Below, piece after piece: positions 19,635-32,339 of a stretch of DNA of 64,000 bases; the first letter of the stretch is position 1, and the number at the start of each line of letters is the position of its first letter. Under the pieces are notes generated by a model. It ran no database searches and was not told where the DNA came from. It saw only the letters and a program-made list of their open reading frames with translations. A program made the translations under genes and the position numbers. Origin of the DNA: Paramoeba atlantica (taxonomy: Eukaryota > Discosea); NCBI GenBank assembly GCA_977017575.1, contig CDRNVI010000187.1, forward strand, positions 49,704 to 113,703. Reading direction: 5' to 3'.

Positions 19635-21800
19635 TAGTTGAGTCCTCTACAGAATAGTATAGAAATAGAGACAAAAACAGAGAATAAGAACAAAGAACAA
19701 AAAAAGAACAAGCTTGGTTCAATGTCTTTTATTAAATGTGTTCCAAAAGCCAAAAAGAACAAAAAAAGTTTACACTTTTTTGCCCACAAATGGGTCCAAA
19801 GAACAAAACCTCTTTTGTACAAAAAAGAACAATAAATAATTTACAATTATTCACAATTAGAAAACACATACAAAACAGTTCAGTGTTTCTGCTCACCAAT
19901 AAAATGATAAAGTCAACAAAACCAACTATGACAATCCAACACCCCCTGCAAGTGCACTTGCTCACAATTCACAACACAATAAAAACAAAACAAAACGAAA
20001 AAAATAAAACAACCAACACAACAAACATCACAACAGAAATAGTTCCTCATTTCTTCTTTACACACCATGTTGATTTTCTCTACTTTACATTGTATTCTCA
20101 AATCACATCATTTGCCAAAAAATCACTTGCAGGTTGCCAAGATGTCTCATCATAATATTTCCATTTGACAAGGTACTCCTTTTTGCCATCTTTGCCCTGA
20201 TCATTCAAAATTTTCTCAAATTCATAGATATCAAATAAATTCATTTCTCCTGGAATCACTTTCAATTGTGCAATAGAAACTTCTGCTTCAAGAACTCTCC
20301 CATCAATACATTCCAGTGAATAACCTTTTGTCTCATTGTTATATTTAGCAATATGAAAAGGGCCTTCCTAGCATTGCTACCATTTTATAGTTTTTTTATC
20401 CACTTTTTTCATAACTGAAGTGCCAATTGCCAGAGGTTTAGGTCACAAAGATCTTTTTTTCTGTCTCATTTCATTCACATCATCACAGCCTTTCTTACCT
20501 GCTTCTTTGGATAATTTCACAAGTGCTGGATAAACTGAATAGACCATCTTCTGATTTCTTTCTAACAATTTTTCAAGAGTTGCAACTTCCAATTCCAACC
20601 CCTTATATTTTGCTGCTTGGTTCCTCTCTTTCACAAACATCACTACAAAGGGAGTAAACTTATGTCTCAAAATATAGCAATTATTCAATGACATTTGAAT
20701 AACTGGCAAAAATTTCACCCAATTTGTTATATCTCCTTCCAGCAATTTTACAATCAAATTCAAAACTTCTCTCACATATCTCTCAACTGCACCATTTTGA
20801 GCAGAGTAATATTTCATCACTTTTCTTGATTTTGCAGTTGAAGCATTACGAAAAGCCTCCATAACTTTATTGAAAAACGATGGATTTTAATCACTTTGAA
20901 TCTCCTTAGGGACACTAAAATTCACAAAAACAGATAGCAAAGCTTCTACAACTGATTCCACTTCCTTGAAAATTAATTTATACAGTATCACAAAATGACT
21001 TGCAATATCTATTACAATAAGAACAATTGTATAGCCCTCATTCAACTCAAGCAACCCACAAATAAAATCCATACCAATTATATCCATAAACAACACTGAA
21101 GTAACTGGGGTAATCAGATGAAATCCAATTCTCCCATGATTGTATTTCAAACATACCATACAACTTCAACAGACTGTAATTACCATCCTTCTCATTGATG
21201 GTTAATAGTAGCTTGCATGAAATAGTTTCCAAACTATTTCTGAAATATCAATATAACTTTTTTCATGCTTTTCTTTTACCAAAAGCAGTTTCTCTTCTTC
21301 CTCTAGTTCTTTTTTACCAAGTACATTCCCAATAAACTCTTTAAGATATCTTTTAGTTTCTTCAACAGACTCATTCTCACACTCAAGTGCAGCAACATTA
21401 CAAGCATTAATTGTTGGTTCAGTAGAATCATTTGTAACTAAGTATTTTTCTTGATATAATCAAGAGAAATAGTCTGGTAAAACATTATGGATCCCTTTTT
21501 AATAAACAATATAGAAGTTGTAATTCAACAAAAAATCCAACCAATCCAAAATTATAAACTTTGTACTTGAATTCAAATACACAAGTGCCTTATGATCTGT
21601 CTTCACTCTAAACTTTTGCCCAAAAACATATGAATGAAACTTCTTAATCACAAAAATAATTGCCAAAAGTTCCCTCTTCAGTACAAGATAATTTTGTTGC
21701 CCTGCTTGAAGAGTTTTCAATGCAAATATAATATAATTGTCAAGTGGCGGGGTTTGGCAGAAGAAGATTGCTGAGAAAAGAAAAGAAAGGTGCAAACTTC
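19635..21800 (-). mobile_element. Ty3/gypsy chromovirus fossil (RNase H to 3' LTR)
   Basis: This is a minus-strand, broken element with several breaks; the 5' part is missing. Parts in order from high to low coordinates: RNase H (about 21,795-21,499, RELLAIIFVIKKFHSYVFGQ and TDHKALVYL), the integrase zinc-binding/linker zone, the integrase core (about 21,232-20,887), the integrase C-terminal part (about 20,862-20,443), and a chromodomain (about 20,235-20,105, EYLVKWKYYDETSWQPASDF). Next come a polypurine tract GCAGGGGG and a 3' LTR at about 19,941-19,635 starting TGTTGGATTG with an AATAAA inside. The chromodomain places it among chromoviruses. No 5' LTR is seen, so age cannot be judged from LTR divergence. 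Confidence 0.8.
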
Positions 21801-22290
21801 ATTCCATGGCAAGAGCCAGGAACGTGAAAAACAAAGTTTCTTACACATTTATTTATGAACAAGTTTCAAGCACATATTTGTTAATGTGACACCAAGTGCA
21901 AAAACAAAGAAACACACACAAATAAAAGCACACATAAGAGACACAAAGACACAACAAGTTTAAGGAAGGGAACAACAGATGATCAGGCTGAAAGATCAGA
22001 ATATGAAGAATAAACTATGCAATCAAATTAGGTCTGAAATAGAGCAAAGGTATTTTTGAAGGCACAATTCAATGATTGATCAATATCTCAGTGTGTAGTT
22101 GTCAGATTCAGATGGAACTAGCACCATTCAAAAGAGGAAGATGAGGCGCTTCAGGATAGTACATCTTGTGATCATAGAATTCACAAATAATGTTCTTCAT
22201 TAAGTCAAACATTCTTCAAACCAAGAATACTGATATTCTAACACTTCTTTTCATCATGAAGTTAATTCATAGAACAACAGAGATGAATAA
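21801..22290. other. Unassigned AT-rich segment between two retroelement fossils
   Basis: About 490 bp with no coding signal. It probably holds the 3' LTR of copia fossil B or leftover gypsy sequence. No paired LTR ends could be fixed by eye. Confidence 0.35.
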
Positions 22291-24290
22291 AGTTATTTCA
22301 ATGAAGTGTAAACACATTGAGTCCAAGAGGTTTTGTAAAAATATCAGCAAAGTTATCTTTAGTGGGCACATAATCCAATTCAATCAAGCCATCTTGCAAT
22401 GCTTTTCTTGTGTAAAGATCAAAGGCTTCAATTTGCTTAGTTCTTTGGTTTACACAAGGAATCTTTGCAATAGCCATTGCAGGTTCAGAATCAGATTGGA
22501 GCAAGAAAGGTTTTTTGTACAGGATGCACAACTCAGAGAGAATGTTATTAACAAATTTCAATTCACAGGATGCTTCAGCAAGGGCATGGTATTCAGATTC
22601 ACAACTGAACCAACAAATTTAAGGAGATTTCTTGGAACACTAGGAAATGGGGGAACCATTTGCAAAAATAGCAAAACCATAAGATGAGGATCTGTCTTCT
22701 GTAACATCTTGATGGCTTGAGTCAGCTTGGGCAGAAATCACAAGTTTTTTAGTCTTAGATTTGGATTTAAGAAACACCAATTCATAATCAGGATATTTGA
22801 CAAGATAACCTAGAATTTGCAAAGCAGCTTTGTTATGATCTTCAGTGTGGATATTCAAGAAGCAAAAGCATTGGAAAACAGCATATGAAATATCAAGGCA
22901 AGTTTTCATCAATCAAATTAAAGAACCAACAAGACTTGCATAGGAAAAATCAATAGAAGGTTCATCAAACTTAGGCATAAGCAAAACTTTACTCACAGCA
23001 GGAGTATCACTTTTTCTTATTTTGTGGCAGTCAAAACTCTTCAATAAATTGTTGAAAAAGGTACACTGATTGAGAGAAATTTTTTTGTGATTTTGTTTCA
23101 CACCACAACCAAGAAACCAAGAGCATTTTCTGCTAGGCTTCCACTTGAATCTTTCAATCAATTTGGAGTAAATCTCTTCACAGAGCTTTGAACAAGTACA
23201 AACATCCAAATTATCATCAACAACAGTTGGAAATAAACAGAAGTTTTCATCAGATTTAATACAAATGTAGAAATTGGAGTCAGCAGTCAGACAATAGAAT
23301 TGCAACTTTTCAATAAGAAATTTTTGAAAAGTCAGATTCCAACATTGTTCAACAATTGGCACACCATAGAGAGCTTTGTTCAATTAACAGAGATATTTAG
23401 GATATTCAGGATCTTTGAAACCTTCAGATTGAGTGACATAATAAACAATATCACCATCAAGAATGTTAGCTTGAATATAGGCACTTGGGACATCTTCAGA
23501 ATTTACATCAAGGTCAAACATAGCAACAATAGCAAATGTTAAATTGAGAAATTCAATGGTTGTAGTTCCAGCATAATTATCTTCTTGATTAAAATTGGGA
23601 TTTTTCACAAAATTATATTTTACATAAGAACTGTTTGCACAAAATTGAGCTTTGAACTTAGATATTACACCATTTTCAGTTTTAATTCAAAATTGCCACA
23701 GATCTTGTATAATAATGTGTTTTTTTCCATCTTTAAGGAACTTCAGGGGAGGCACCAATTTCCAAGTTTTATTTTCAATATAAACATTATATTTTCTTTT
23801 GCAGGCTTATTTCCATTCTTCTTTTTCATTTGAACAAGCAGCTTGCTTGTAGGATTGAGGGGTAACTTTGTCATTAACAATTTGATCAGTATAGAAGGCA
23901 TAGTTAAGAAAATTAAGATTTTTGTAACCATGGTCAGGTTCACCAAACATATTCCAAGGTATTTTTAGAGCATTGAACACTTTTCTAATGGTGCTATGTT
24001 GGTAGTTAGGGTCTTGGAAGTGAGCAGAATGTCTTACTTCTTCAGCTGCATCATCAGATTCATTTGGTTCAGAGATGTTAATTTCATCATCAGGTTAAGG
24101 TTAAGTAATAAAATTAAAATCAACTTTAAAATCAATTTCAGAGTTGTATGTAAAGGAAGAGTAAGGAGATGCAGATTGATTTGCAGGGGCATAAGAGTCA
24201 GAATCATGATTATTTGATGAATAAATGAACATTTTATAATTATCAAGGTCAATCAGCAATTCAGATTCATTTTCATTAGCAGAATCATTT
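22291..24290 (-). mobile_element. Ty1/copia LTR retrotransposon fossil B (RT and RNase H)
   Basis: The element reads on the minus strand and is broken in several places. From high to low coordinates: an acidic linker zone (about 24,250-23,950), the reverse transcriptase start (about 23,946-23,400), RT core segments (about 23,383-22,640), and the copia RNase H with YVPTKDNFADIFTKPL (about 22,561-22,298). Gag, protease and integrase are not seen, and no LTR could be fixed. It is too diverged from fossil A to be its missing half. Confidence 0.75.
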
Positions 24291-25900
24291 TCAGTTCCCT
24301 ATACATTGCAAAAAACTAATGAATTTTTTCGAAAGATTTACGAATCGAATTGATTAAGGTGATGATTCTATCCAAAAGAGACGAAAAACATCGAAGCATA
24401 AGGTGTGCTAAAAAAGAAACCTTTTGTTTTTCTTTGATTTTCTCAATTCTTTCTTTTGATTGTGTGTGGAAAAGTGAAATAATTGATCTGGTGGTGTTGT
24501 TTTTAATAGTTTGTGAATAAAGAAAAAAAAAAAGAATAACAAACTAAAACATTTACTTGAAATATGGAATAAAAAAGTTCATTGGTAAATCAAACAATCT
24601 ATCATGTATCTTTCCAAACCTTTCAACTCTTCTTTTCTTTCAATTTCTTTCTTTTCTCTTTTTGTTTTTCTGTTTTTTTCTCACCCGCCACTTTTTTTTC
24701 TGAAAAAGAAAAAAAAAATCCAATTCCCAATCAAATGTTGTCACATCATCCATTTTCTTTTTCTTTTTTTGGTTTTTTTTTAGTTTTTTTTTGATTTTAG
24801 GGTTTCGAACAGTTTTTTTTTTTCTTTTTTGTTTGTGAGAAAGAAAGAAAAAAAAAAAAAGAAAGAGAAAGAGAAAGATTCAACAAAAAAGAGAAAAAAA
24901 CAAAAAAAAACAAAGAAAAAGGATTGTATGACCAAAATTGATTGAAAAAATCCAAATACAAACCAAAAATAAGATTAAAAAAGAAAAAAAGAAAAAGAAT
25001 TGAATTTGTATTGGTCCTATCTTGATGGAAGCTTGAACAACTAAGAAAAAACAAGAACATTTGAATTCTTTTTCACCTCCTTGCCAAATTTCAAGAAAAA
25101 AAATCACATCCAAAATAAAAATCAGTTTTTCAGCAAAAAAGTTTTTCTTTTTTGTTTTTTGTTTTTGTTTGATTTTTGTGTTTGGTTTTTGTTTTTTGAA
25201 AGATGAAAAAAATAGACTTTTAGAAATCAAGAGATTTTTAGTTTTTTCAATGTATCACTTTTATATTAAGAAAGAGAAATGAAAAACCAATCTATTTTTC
25301 TCAAAGTGAGAAAGATAAGAGAATTCACAAGGTTTATCCAGTGATTCAATTCTTTGAGGTTTTCTTTCTTTTCTTTTTTCCTCTTCTTTTTCTTGTTTCT
25401 TTTTTTCTTTTTCTCTTTTTCTTTTTTGTTTCTTTTTTCTTCTTTTTCTTTCATCTCTTTTTTTTTTTTACTTTTTTTCACACAAAATTGTTTTTTTTTT
25501 TCTTTTTTCTTTTTTCTTTTTCTCTTTTTTCTTTTTCTCTTTTTTCTTTTTCTCTTTTTTCTTTTTCTCTTTTTCTTTTTCTTTTTTGAAAAGATTTAGA
25601 AAAATAAAAAACTAATTCTTTTTATTCTCAGAATGAACAATAAAAAAAATCAAAAGGAATTCATTTTCTTTTGTGTTGAGTGGGAATAGGATTTCTTTTT
25701 TTTCAATGGTTTTTTGATTTCTTTTTTGATTTATTTTTTTCTTTTTCTCTCATTTTCTTTTTTTTTTTTTCTTTTTATTTTTTTTTATTTCTTTTTTATT
25801 TCAGGGTTTTGAAAGTTTAAAAATATAAAAGTTTGTTTTTTGTTGTTTCTTTTGAGTTTTAATCTTTTTGTTGATATTCGGAATTTTTTTTGTTTTATTT
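24291..25900. other. Low-complexity pyrimidine/purine tract region
   Basis: 1.6 kb of (T/C)n and (A/G)n runs, including a TTTTTCTCTTTTTTC microrepeat at about 25,500-25,590. The only unique-looking stretches are 24,300-24,500 and 25,000-25,100. No gene or repeat ends are recognised. Confidence 0.5.
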
Positions 25901-27985
25901 TTTTTTATTTTAATTGTTTTTTTTCTTCAGAAAGTGTTTTTTATCATTGAAAATAACATCATCTTATTCCCTGTGATTTACTGTATCCAAAGAATCCTAT
26001 TTTTCTCTCAGATAAAGCACAATGTGATGTGATGGGTTAGAGGTTCAGTTTCTTTTTTCCAACATTTTTTTAAACAATATTTAAATAATTAAAGTTTTAA
26101 TGTTTTTTCCTTCAGAAACTGTTCTTTATCATTGAAAATTATATCATCTTATTCCTTGTGATTTACTGTATCCAAAGAAATCTATTTTTCTCTCAAATAA
26201 AACACAATGATGTGATGTGAGGAGTTCAGTTTTTTTTTTCTGATATTTTTCTAAACAATATTTAAATAATTTTGTTTTATTGTTTTTTCCTTCAGAAACT
26301 GTTCTTTATCATTGAAAATAATATCATCTTATTCCTTGTGATTTACTGTATCCAAAGAAGCCTATTTTTCTCAGATAAAGCACAATGATGTGATATGAGG
26401 GGTTCAGTTTCTTTTTTCGGGTATTTTTTTAAATAATAACTAATTACTTTTTTTTATTGTTTTTTCCTTCAGAAACTATTCTTTATTATTGAAAATGATA
26501 TCATCTTATTCTTTGTGATTTACTGTATTCAAAGAAGTCTATTTTTCTCAGATAAAGCACAATGATGTGATGTGAGGGGTTCAGTTTCTTTTTTTCAATA
26601 TTTTTTTAAACAATAACTAATTACTTTTTTTTATTGTTTTTTCCTTTAGAAACTGTTCTTTATCATTGAAAATCACATTGTCTTATTCTCTGTGATTTAT
26701 TGTATCCAAAGAATCCTATTTTTCTCAAATAAAGCACAATGATGTGATGTGAGGGGTTTAGTTTCTTTTTTTTAATATTTTTTAAAATAGTAACTAATTA
26801 CTTTTTTTTATTGTTTTTTTCTTTAGAGAGTGTTTTTTATCATTGAAAATTATATCATCTTATTCCTTGTGATTTACTGTATCCAAAGAATCCTATTTTT
26901 CTCTCAGATAAAGCACTTGATGTGATGTGAGGGGTTTAGTTTCTTTTTTTTCAATATTTTTTTAAACAATAACTAATTACTTTTTTTTATTGTTTTTTCC
27001 TTCAGAAACTGTTCTTTATCATTGAAAATCACATTGTCTTATTCCCTGTGATTTATTCTCTCCAAAGAAGCCTATTTTTCTCAAATAAAGTACAATGATG
27101 TAATGTGAGGGGTTTAGTTTCTTTTTTTCAGTATTTTTTTAAACAATAACTAATTACTTTTTTTTATTGTTTTTTTCTTCAGAGAGTGTTTTTTATCATT
27201 GAAAATTACATCATCTTATTCCTTGTGATTTACTGTATCCAAAGAATCCTATTTTTTTCTCAGATAAAACACAATGTGATGTGATGGGTTAGGGGTTTAA
27301 TTTCTTTTTTCTGATATTTTTTTAAATAATATTTAAATAATTAAAGTTTTAATGTTTTTTTCTTTCAGAGAGTGTTCTTTATCATTGAAAATAACATTGT
27401 CTTATTCCTTATGATTTACTGTATCCAAAGAAGTTTATTTTTCTCTCAGATAAGCACCTGATGTGATGTGAGGAGTTCAATTTCTTTTTTTCCGACATTT
27501 TTTTAAACAATAACTAATTACTTTTTTTTATTGTTTTTTCCTTCAAAGAATGTTCTTTATCATTGAAAATTACATCGTCTTATTTCTTGTGATTTACTCT
27601 CTCCAAAGAAGTCTATTTTTCTCAGATAAAACACAATGATGTGATGGGTTAGAGGTTCAGTTTCTTTTTTCTGGTATTTTTTTAAACAGTAATTAATTAC
27701 TTTTTTTTATTGTTTTTTTCTTCAGAGAGTGTTTTTTATCATTGAAAATTACATCGTCTTATTCCTTGTGATTTATTGTATTCAAAGAATCCTATTTTTC
27801 TCTCAGATAAAGCACAATGTGATGTAATGGGTTAGGGATTTAGTTTTTTTTTTCTGATATTTTTTTAAATAATATTTAAATAACTTTTTATTTTAATGTT
27901 TTTTCTTTCAGAAAATATTCTTTATCCATTGAAAAATTGTATTGTCTTATTTCCTGTGATTTACTCTTGCTTTGAAACCACCAAG
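25901..27985 (+). repeat. Tandem satellite, 12 copies of a roughly 180-bp unit
   Basis: The core CTTCAGAAACTGTTCTTTAT recurs near 25,928, 26,111, 26,291, 26,468, 26,645, 26,822, 27,000, 27,178, 27,364, 27,540, 27,720 and 27,907: spacing 176-186 bases. Each unit continues with TCATTGAAAAT, CATCTTATTCCTTGTGATTT, ACTGTATCCAAAGAA, CAGATAAAGCACAATGATGTG and a T-rich linker. Copies differ by point changes and by one optional CT. The unit length is about one nucleosome, as in many centromeric or heterochromatic satellites. No open frame runs through it. Confidence 0.9.
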
Positions 27986-28039
27986 AAATAAGAGCACTCT
28001 TATTTTTTAATGGACTGAGATTTTTTTGTGCTTTGGTTT

Positions 28040-28070
<31 letters not shown>

Positions 28071-28175
28071 CTTTTATTTTTTCTCTTCTTTTTCTTTTTT
28101 TTTCTCTCTTTTATTCTTTTTTGTCTCTTGCTCCTCCAATCCTTTTTTTTTTTCTCTTTTCCCTCTTTCTTTCTT

Positions 28176-28231
<56 letters not shown>

Positions 28232-28713
28232 TCTTTTTTCTTTTTGCTAATTTTCCTCTTTTGCCTCTTTCTCTCTTACCAAAGTATTGTTGGAGGTTTA
28301 GGAGTGATATTGTGGACCACATTTAATTAGGTTTACAAGCTTTTCTTCCTTTCCTTTTATTGCTTTTCCTTTTTTCCTTCCCTTCCTCCCTCTCTCTGTG
28401 TTCAATTTGCTTTCCTTTCTTTTATTTCATCTTTGACACATCCTGTCCGTATGCAGCCAAAATCTACTCTCCTCTTTTCTGATTTATTTTTTTTCTTTTA
28501 CTTTCTCTTTTGTTTTTTGGAGTTCAAAATAATAAAAAAGAAAGGTTAAAGGTTTGTTTTGTTTTTTTGAAAAATCAAAAAAATATTAATAAAAAAATTA
28601 ATTTTTGATTTGTTTTATTTTTTGGTTTTTTTGAAAAAAAATGAAAAACACAAACACACAACACAATGATCACAAATGAAAAACAAACTAATATCACCTT
28701 AACAACAAAGAAA
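27986..28713. other. Pyrimidine-rich low-complexity region
   Basis: Long T and T/C runs (28,040-28,250), then a mixed AT segment. Poly-Phe frames here are composition artefacts. Nothing else is seen. Confidence 0.5.
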
Positions 28714-28725
28714 AAAACCATTAAC

Positions 28726-29149
28726 TCTTTTTTTTTTTTTTTTGAGGCAGACTTTATTCAATTAGTAGTTCTTAATCTAAGCCATTTGAATTACATTAAA
28801 TTATGTTTGTTTTTAACCTCTAACAAGAGGTGAAGTTTTAAACTTCAGCTTAGTTCAGTCGGTCTTTATGCTGAACTTTAGAACTTCTGCAAGTTCAGGC
28901 TGGAGGATGCACATCAGAAGGGAGAATAATCCAAAGCTCCTTCCAAGGGAATTTATCCTCAACTTTTTAGCAGACAGGGCTGAGATGTAACCTGTTCCGA
29001 TTTTCACACTTCTTCAAGAGCTCCTCACTCCAATCAAATCACTCTACAGCACCAGAAAAATTTTCCATAATATCGAAAAACTGAAATTTGAACTCGCCCC
29101 CCCGGGGTTGGACATAGTCGAATTTACGACTAAACTACGGGCACCAACC
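28726..29149 (-). mobile_element. tRNA-derived SINE, copy 2 (full length)
   Basis: It reads on the minus strand: a head GGTTGGTGCCCGTAGTTTAG, then TCGTAAATTCGACTATG, a B-box-like GAGTTCAAATTTC, a body of about 300 bases, a tail AATAAAGTCTGCCTC and about 16 A. It is flanked by a perfect 12-bp target-site duplication AAAACCATTAAC (28,714-28,725 and 29,150-29,161), the mark of target-primed reverse transcription. The body has no coding capacity. The complete TSD points to a fairly recent insertion. Confidence 0.85.
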
Positions 29150-29161
29150 AAAACCATTAAC

Positions 29162-29849
29162 CCTTTCTTTTATCAACACCAACTATTGCACAAGTCTCCG
29201 GACTTATGGAGAGTTGACCTCCTCCCTTCAGCAGTGGTATGGTGCCCCTCTGTCTGTGTAAAGATGGCAAGAAGATGAAAAATCTGGAAATTGAAACACT
29301 AGGGTTTAGAGTTGTTATTTGGTTGTTGTTGGTTGTGTTGTTGCCTCTTTATGCTTGGTGAATCAGCAAACACTTTTATTTTTTCTTGGAAGAGGAGGGG
29401 ATGTCTCTTTAAAGTTTTTAGGGTTTAGACTTCAATTTTCAGTGTGCCAGTAAACTACTTCTTAAATCTTTTTTTTTTGTTTTAAGAACTCTGCCAACAT
29501 AGCGGTAGAGTTCTCTTTTGTTTTTTTTCTTCTCTAAACCCACAAATATTCTAACAAAAAAAAAATAAAAAAATTCTCAAAAATTCTTAAAAAAATTTTC
29601 AAAAAATTCTCAAAAAAAAACAAAAAAAAATTCTCACAAAAAAAAAAATAAAAAAAAGCAAAGTTCCTACCCCCTCCCATTTTTCAGACACAAAAATCTC
29701 TCTTTTGAAGACACTTTTTTTTGTTTTTTTTTGAGAATTTTTTGTTTTTTTTTTTGTTTTTTTTTGTTTTTTTTTTTATTTTTTTTTTTTTTTTTTGAAT
29801 TCTCCACAAAGAGAAATATTGAACAAATTTTTTGTGTTAGTTTCTTTCC
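29162..29849. other. Unassigned region between SINE and hypothetical gene
   Basis: A unique stretch at 29,180-29,290 (TCTCCGGACTTATGGAGAGT, CAGCAGTGGTATGGTGCC) looks non-random but has no recognised function. Two AGGGTTTAG motifs occur at 29,303 and 29,420. The rest is A- or T-rich. Confidence 0.35.
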
Positions 29850-30917
29850 ATGTCCCATAAAGTCCTTTTTCCTTCTCTTTGTCAAAAAGACTGCCGAACA
29901 TACTGGTGTTTACAAAAAAGAGAAGAAAGAGAAGCAAAAAAGCGAAAAGTACAAACGACAAATGAGAACAATTTTTACTTAACAGCATTTCAATGCAACC
30001 CCCCTTCCTCTTCTTTACCACCTTTGAGAAAGGAGGAGGAGAAGTTTACGATATTACCACCTTTTTCAGTTTCTATTCCAAAGCCTTTCAAAAATTATTA
30101 TTTTTCCTCCTCCATTCTCAGCAACAGCAGCAGAAGCAGCCTTTTAAACCCTCTCAACAAACCTAGAAAAGAACACAAAATTCTTCCCTTTTTTTCACTT
30201 CATGAATATTATATCTTTACGAATACAAACCTTCCTCAACCACTTCTAACATTTCCACCAGTTCTTTCCCAATATTTGAGCATTTTCTTTTTCTTTTTGA
30301 AAAATTCTTGTCATTTTTCACAAAAACAAACTTCAAAAAATTTTGATTTTAAAGGAACAATTATGATTGGGTATACTGTTAATGCAATTGAGGCAACAGG
30401 TTTTTTCTTTAATTTTTTTTTCTTTAATTTTTTATCTTTTTTTTCTTTGTTTTTTTTGTTTATCTTTTTTCTCTAACCTTATTTTTGTTTCTTTTTTGTC
30501 TGTTCGTCTTATACCCTAACCCACTCCCTTTAATTGTTTTCCTCTAATTTTGGATTAGGTTTTGAAAAACTCTACAATTTTGTCTGCCATTTTGGAGTTG
30601 CTAATAATCCATTTGAACGAAAAATTCCCCAATGGAAAAAACAATTATGGCTTCAAGGGAAATACCTATATTCTCTTCTCGATGATTGCTTCGCTTCTGG
30701 GAAATTTGTAATCTATGTTTCTTTAATGACATCAAATGACCAATCAGTCAAATGGTACTCTAATGAATGCGATATTACATTTCAAATTGTTATTTTTTTA
30801 GGAACGTTTGTTGGTGAGAGTTTTTTTGAATTTAAAGACCCAACAGAAGTATATACAATTCGAATTCCAATTATTTCAGGAACAATAATTGTTTTTGACA
30901 GACATTTGCGACATTGA
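29850..30917 (+). CDS. Hypothetical host protein, two exons
   Basis: An intron (30,400-30,558, GTTTTTT...TTGGATTAG) joins in phase a first exon ending MIGYTVNAIEATG to a second exon of 119 codons (30,559-30,917). The downstream part starts FEKLYNFVCHFGVANNPFER and runs to TIIVFDRHLRH and a TGA; it is balanced in composition and looks like a folded beta-rich domain. The upstream frame is open back to an ATG at 29,850 (Ser/Pro/Phe-rich), but an ATG at 30,363 would give a compact 131-residue protein. I do not recognise the family; the strand-rich EVYTIRIPIISGTIIVFD pattern recalls a cupin-like or jelly-roll sheet only in a general way. Confidence 0.5.
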
Positions 30918-31046
30918 AAAATTGTAATGGAAAGTTTTCATGGGGAACAATACACTGTTATTTTTTTTAAAAATTAGGGTTTAGGCTGTAGTTTTTTTTG
31001 TTTATTTGTTTAAATTTGTTTTTTGAAGCAAATAAAAAAATTTAAA

Positions 31047-31090
<44 letters not shown>

Positions 31091-31139
31091 AATTTATTTT
31101 AATTGTAAACAAAGAAGAAAAAGAAAGATAAAACATTTT

Positions 31140-32330
31140 GAATGTCTTTAAAGAGGAGCACTTAGAGACTTTACTTTTTAAAGTACAGAGTTTTGCTGAA
31201 TAGATCTCATGTTTCTCACCATGCTATCAATGAGTACAACAGAAAGTCATCACTATGTATATTATAAGAAAGTTCAATAAAAATCTTGATCTAATATCAT
31301 ACCTTTCTGCAAAACCTCAGAAGCAATGCACTTCAGAAAGCTTGTTACATTTGGTGAAACTGTACTGTCTAATGAAGTTAACATAAAAAGAAAGAAAACT
31401 TCTTTTTTTAAAGAGTTGAACAATTTAATTTCTTTAAAGATCCTCACTTCTTCAGGGGTATTGTTATCTCTTCTTGCATTCAACATTTTGATGTGTAGGT
31501 GTTTTGGTAGATATTCATTCAGCTTTCAGATTCTCATTATGTGTGAAATTGCAAGTAAATTTCTGGGGTTGCACATATTTGATATGCCTATTGCCATACC
31601 TTGAAACCTAGATATTGCATTTCTGCCTTGAACTGAAGTGACTATAGCATCTAAACACAAGTGTCTCCCACCTTACCAATGTTTGAAAGTTAAATTTGAC
31701 TTCTTGTTGCAATAACCAATAGAAGGAAAATGGCCATCTAGAACCACATCAAATTGTACAAGTTTGGAGATTTGGAGAAGCTGTTTTACAAAATGATGAT
31801 GCCTATCATTCATACCTTGGTTGTATTTTACACAGTCAGAGAGGTGGAGGGAACTTGACATAAGTTTGGAGCAGGCCTTGCAAGTAACAGTGCTTTGACT
31901 TGAGAGAGACAAAAGAGTGGGATCTGTAATATCAAAACAGCACCAATAAGCAAAGCAATACTCCTCAGCATTCAAAAAATCTGATCTATTGTAGTGAGTA
32001 TCTTCTCCCTTAGAATTTGGATAGACTGTTATCCACACATGAGAAATTGAGCCAGCTTCATTCTCTCAGAGCACAGCTTGCAGTAGAATAAAGTTATTAT
32101 TTTGAATTATCTTTTTTCTGTTTTCTTGAAACTGATAGCTAGTGAGCTTCTTTTGATACTTGAGAGCTGCTGAGTAGTTGGATTCTAGGGGTAGATTGGT
32201 GAGCCTAGTGAGGAGTTGGTAAAAGGATAGGTTTTTTGTTTCTGCAATCTTCCACTCAATGTTAAGTTTGGCTTTAAACTTAACATATACATTGGAAATT
32301 GCTTGTTTCTCAAGGAAATCATTTTTTTTT
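31140..32330 (-). pseudogene. Degenerate coding region, unknown family (internal copy)
   Basis: Open minus-strand segments, in order: NVYVKFKAKLNIEWKIAETK, then HVWITVYPNSKGEDTHYNRS, a Cys-rich part (EEYCFAYWCCFDITDP, VTCKACSKLM), VVLDGHFPSIGYCNKKSNLT and, further on, MLNARRDNNTPEEVRIFKEI. The same segments recur in the distal copy at 48,640-49,900 with mostly conservative changes. Neither copy is intact. The CKAC and DGHFPSxGYC motifs hint at a transposase-like nuclease, but no family is recognised and the call stays open. Confidence 0.5.
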
Positions 32331-32339
32331 TTTAATGAA

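Noticed and set aside
25901-27985. CRISPR-like regular repeat array
   Set aside because: The whole 180-bp unit is repeated, with no unique spacers, in eukaryotic DNA; it is a satellite.
30534-30820. A 13-base intron in the hypothetical gene (GTTATTTTTTTAG)
   Set aside because: It is too short for spliceosomal splicing, and the frame reads through without it.
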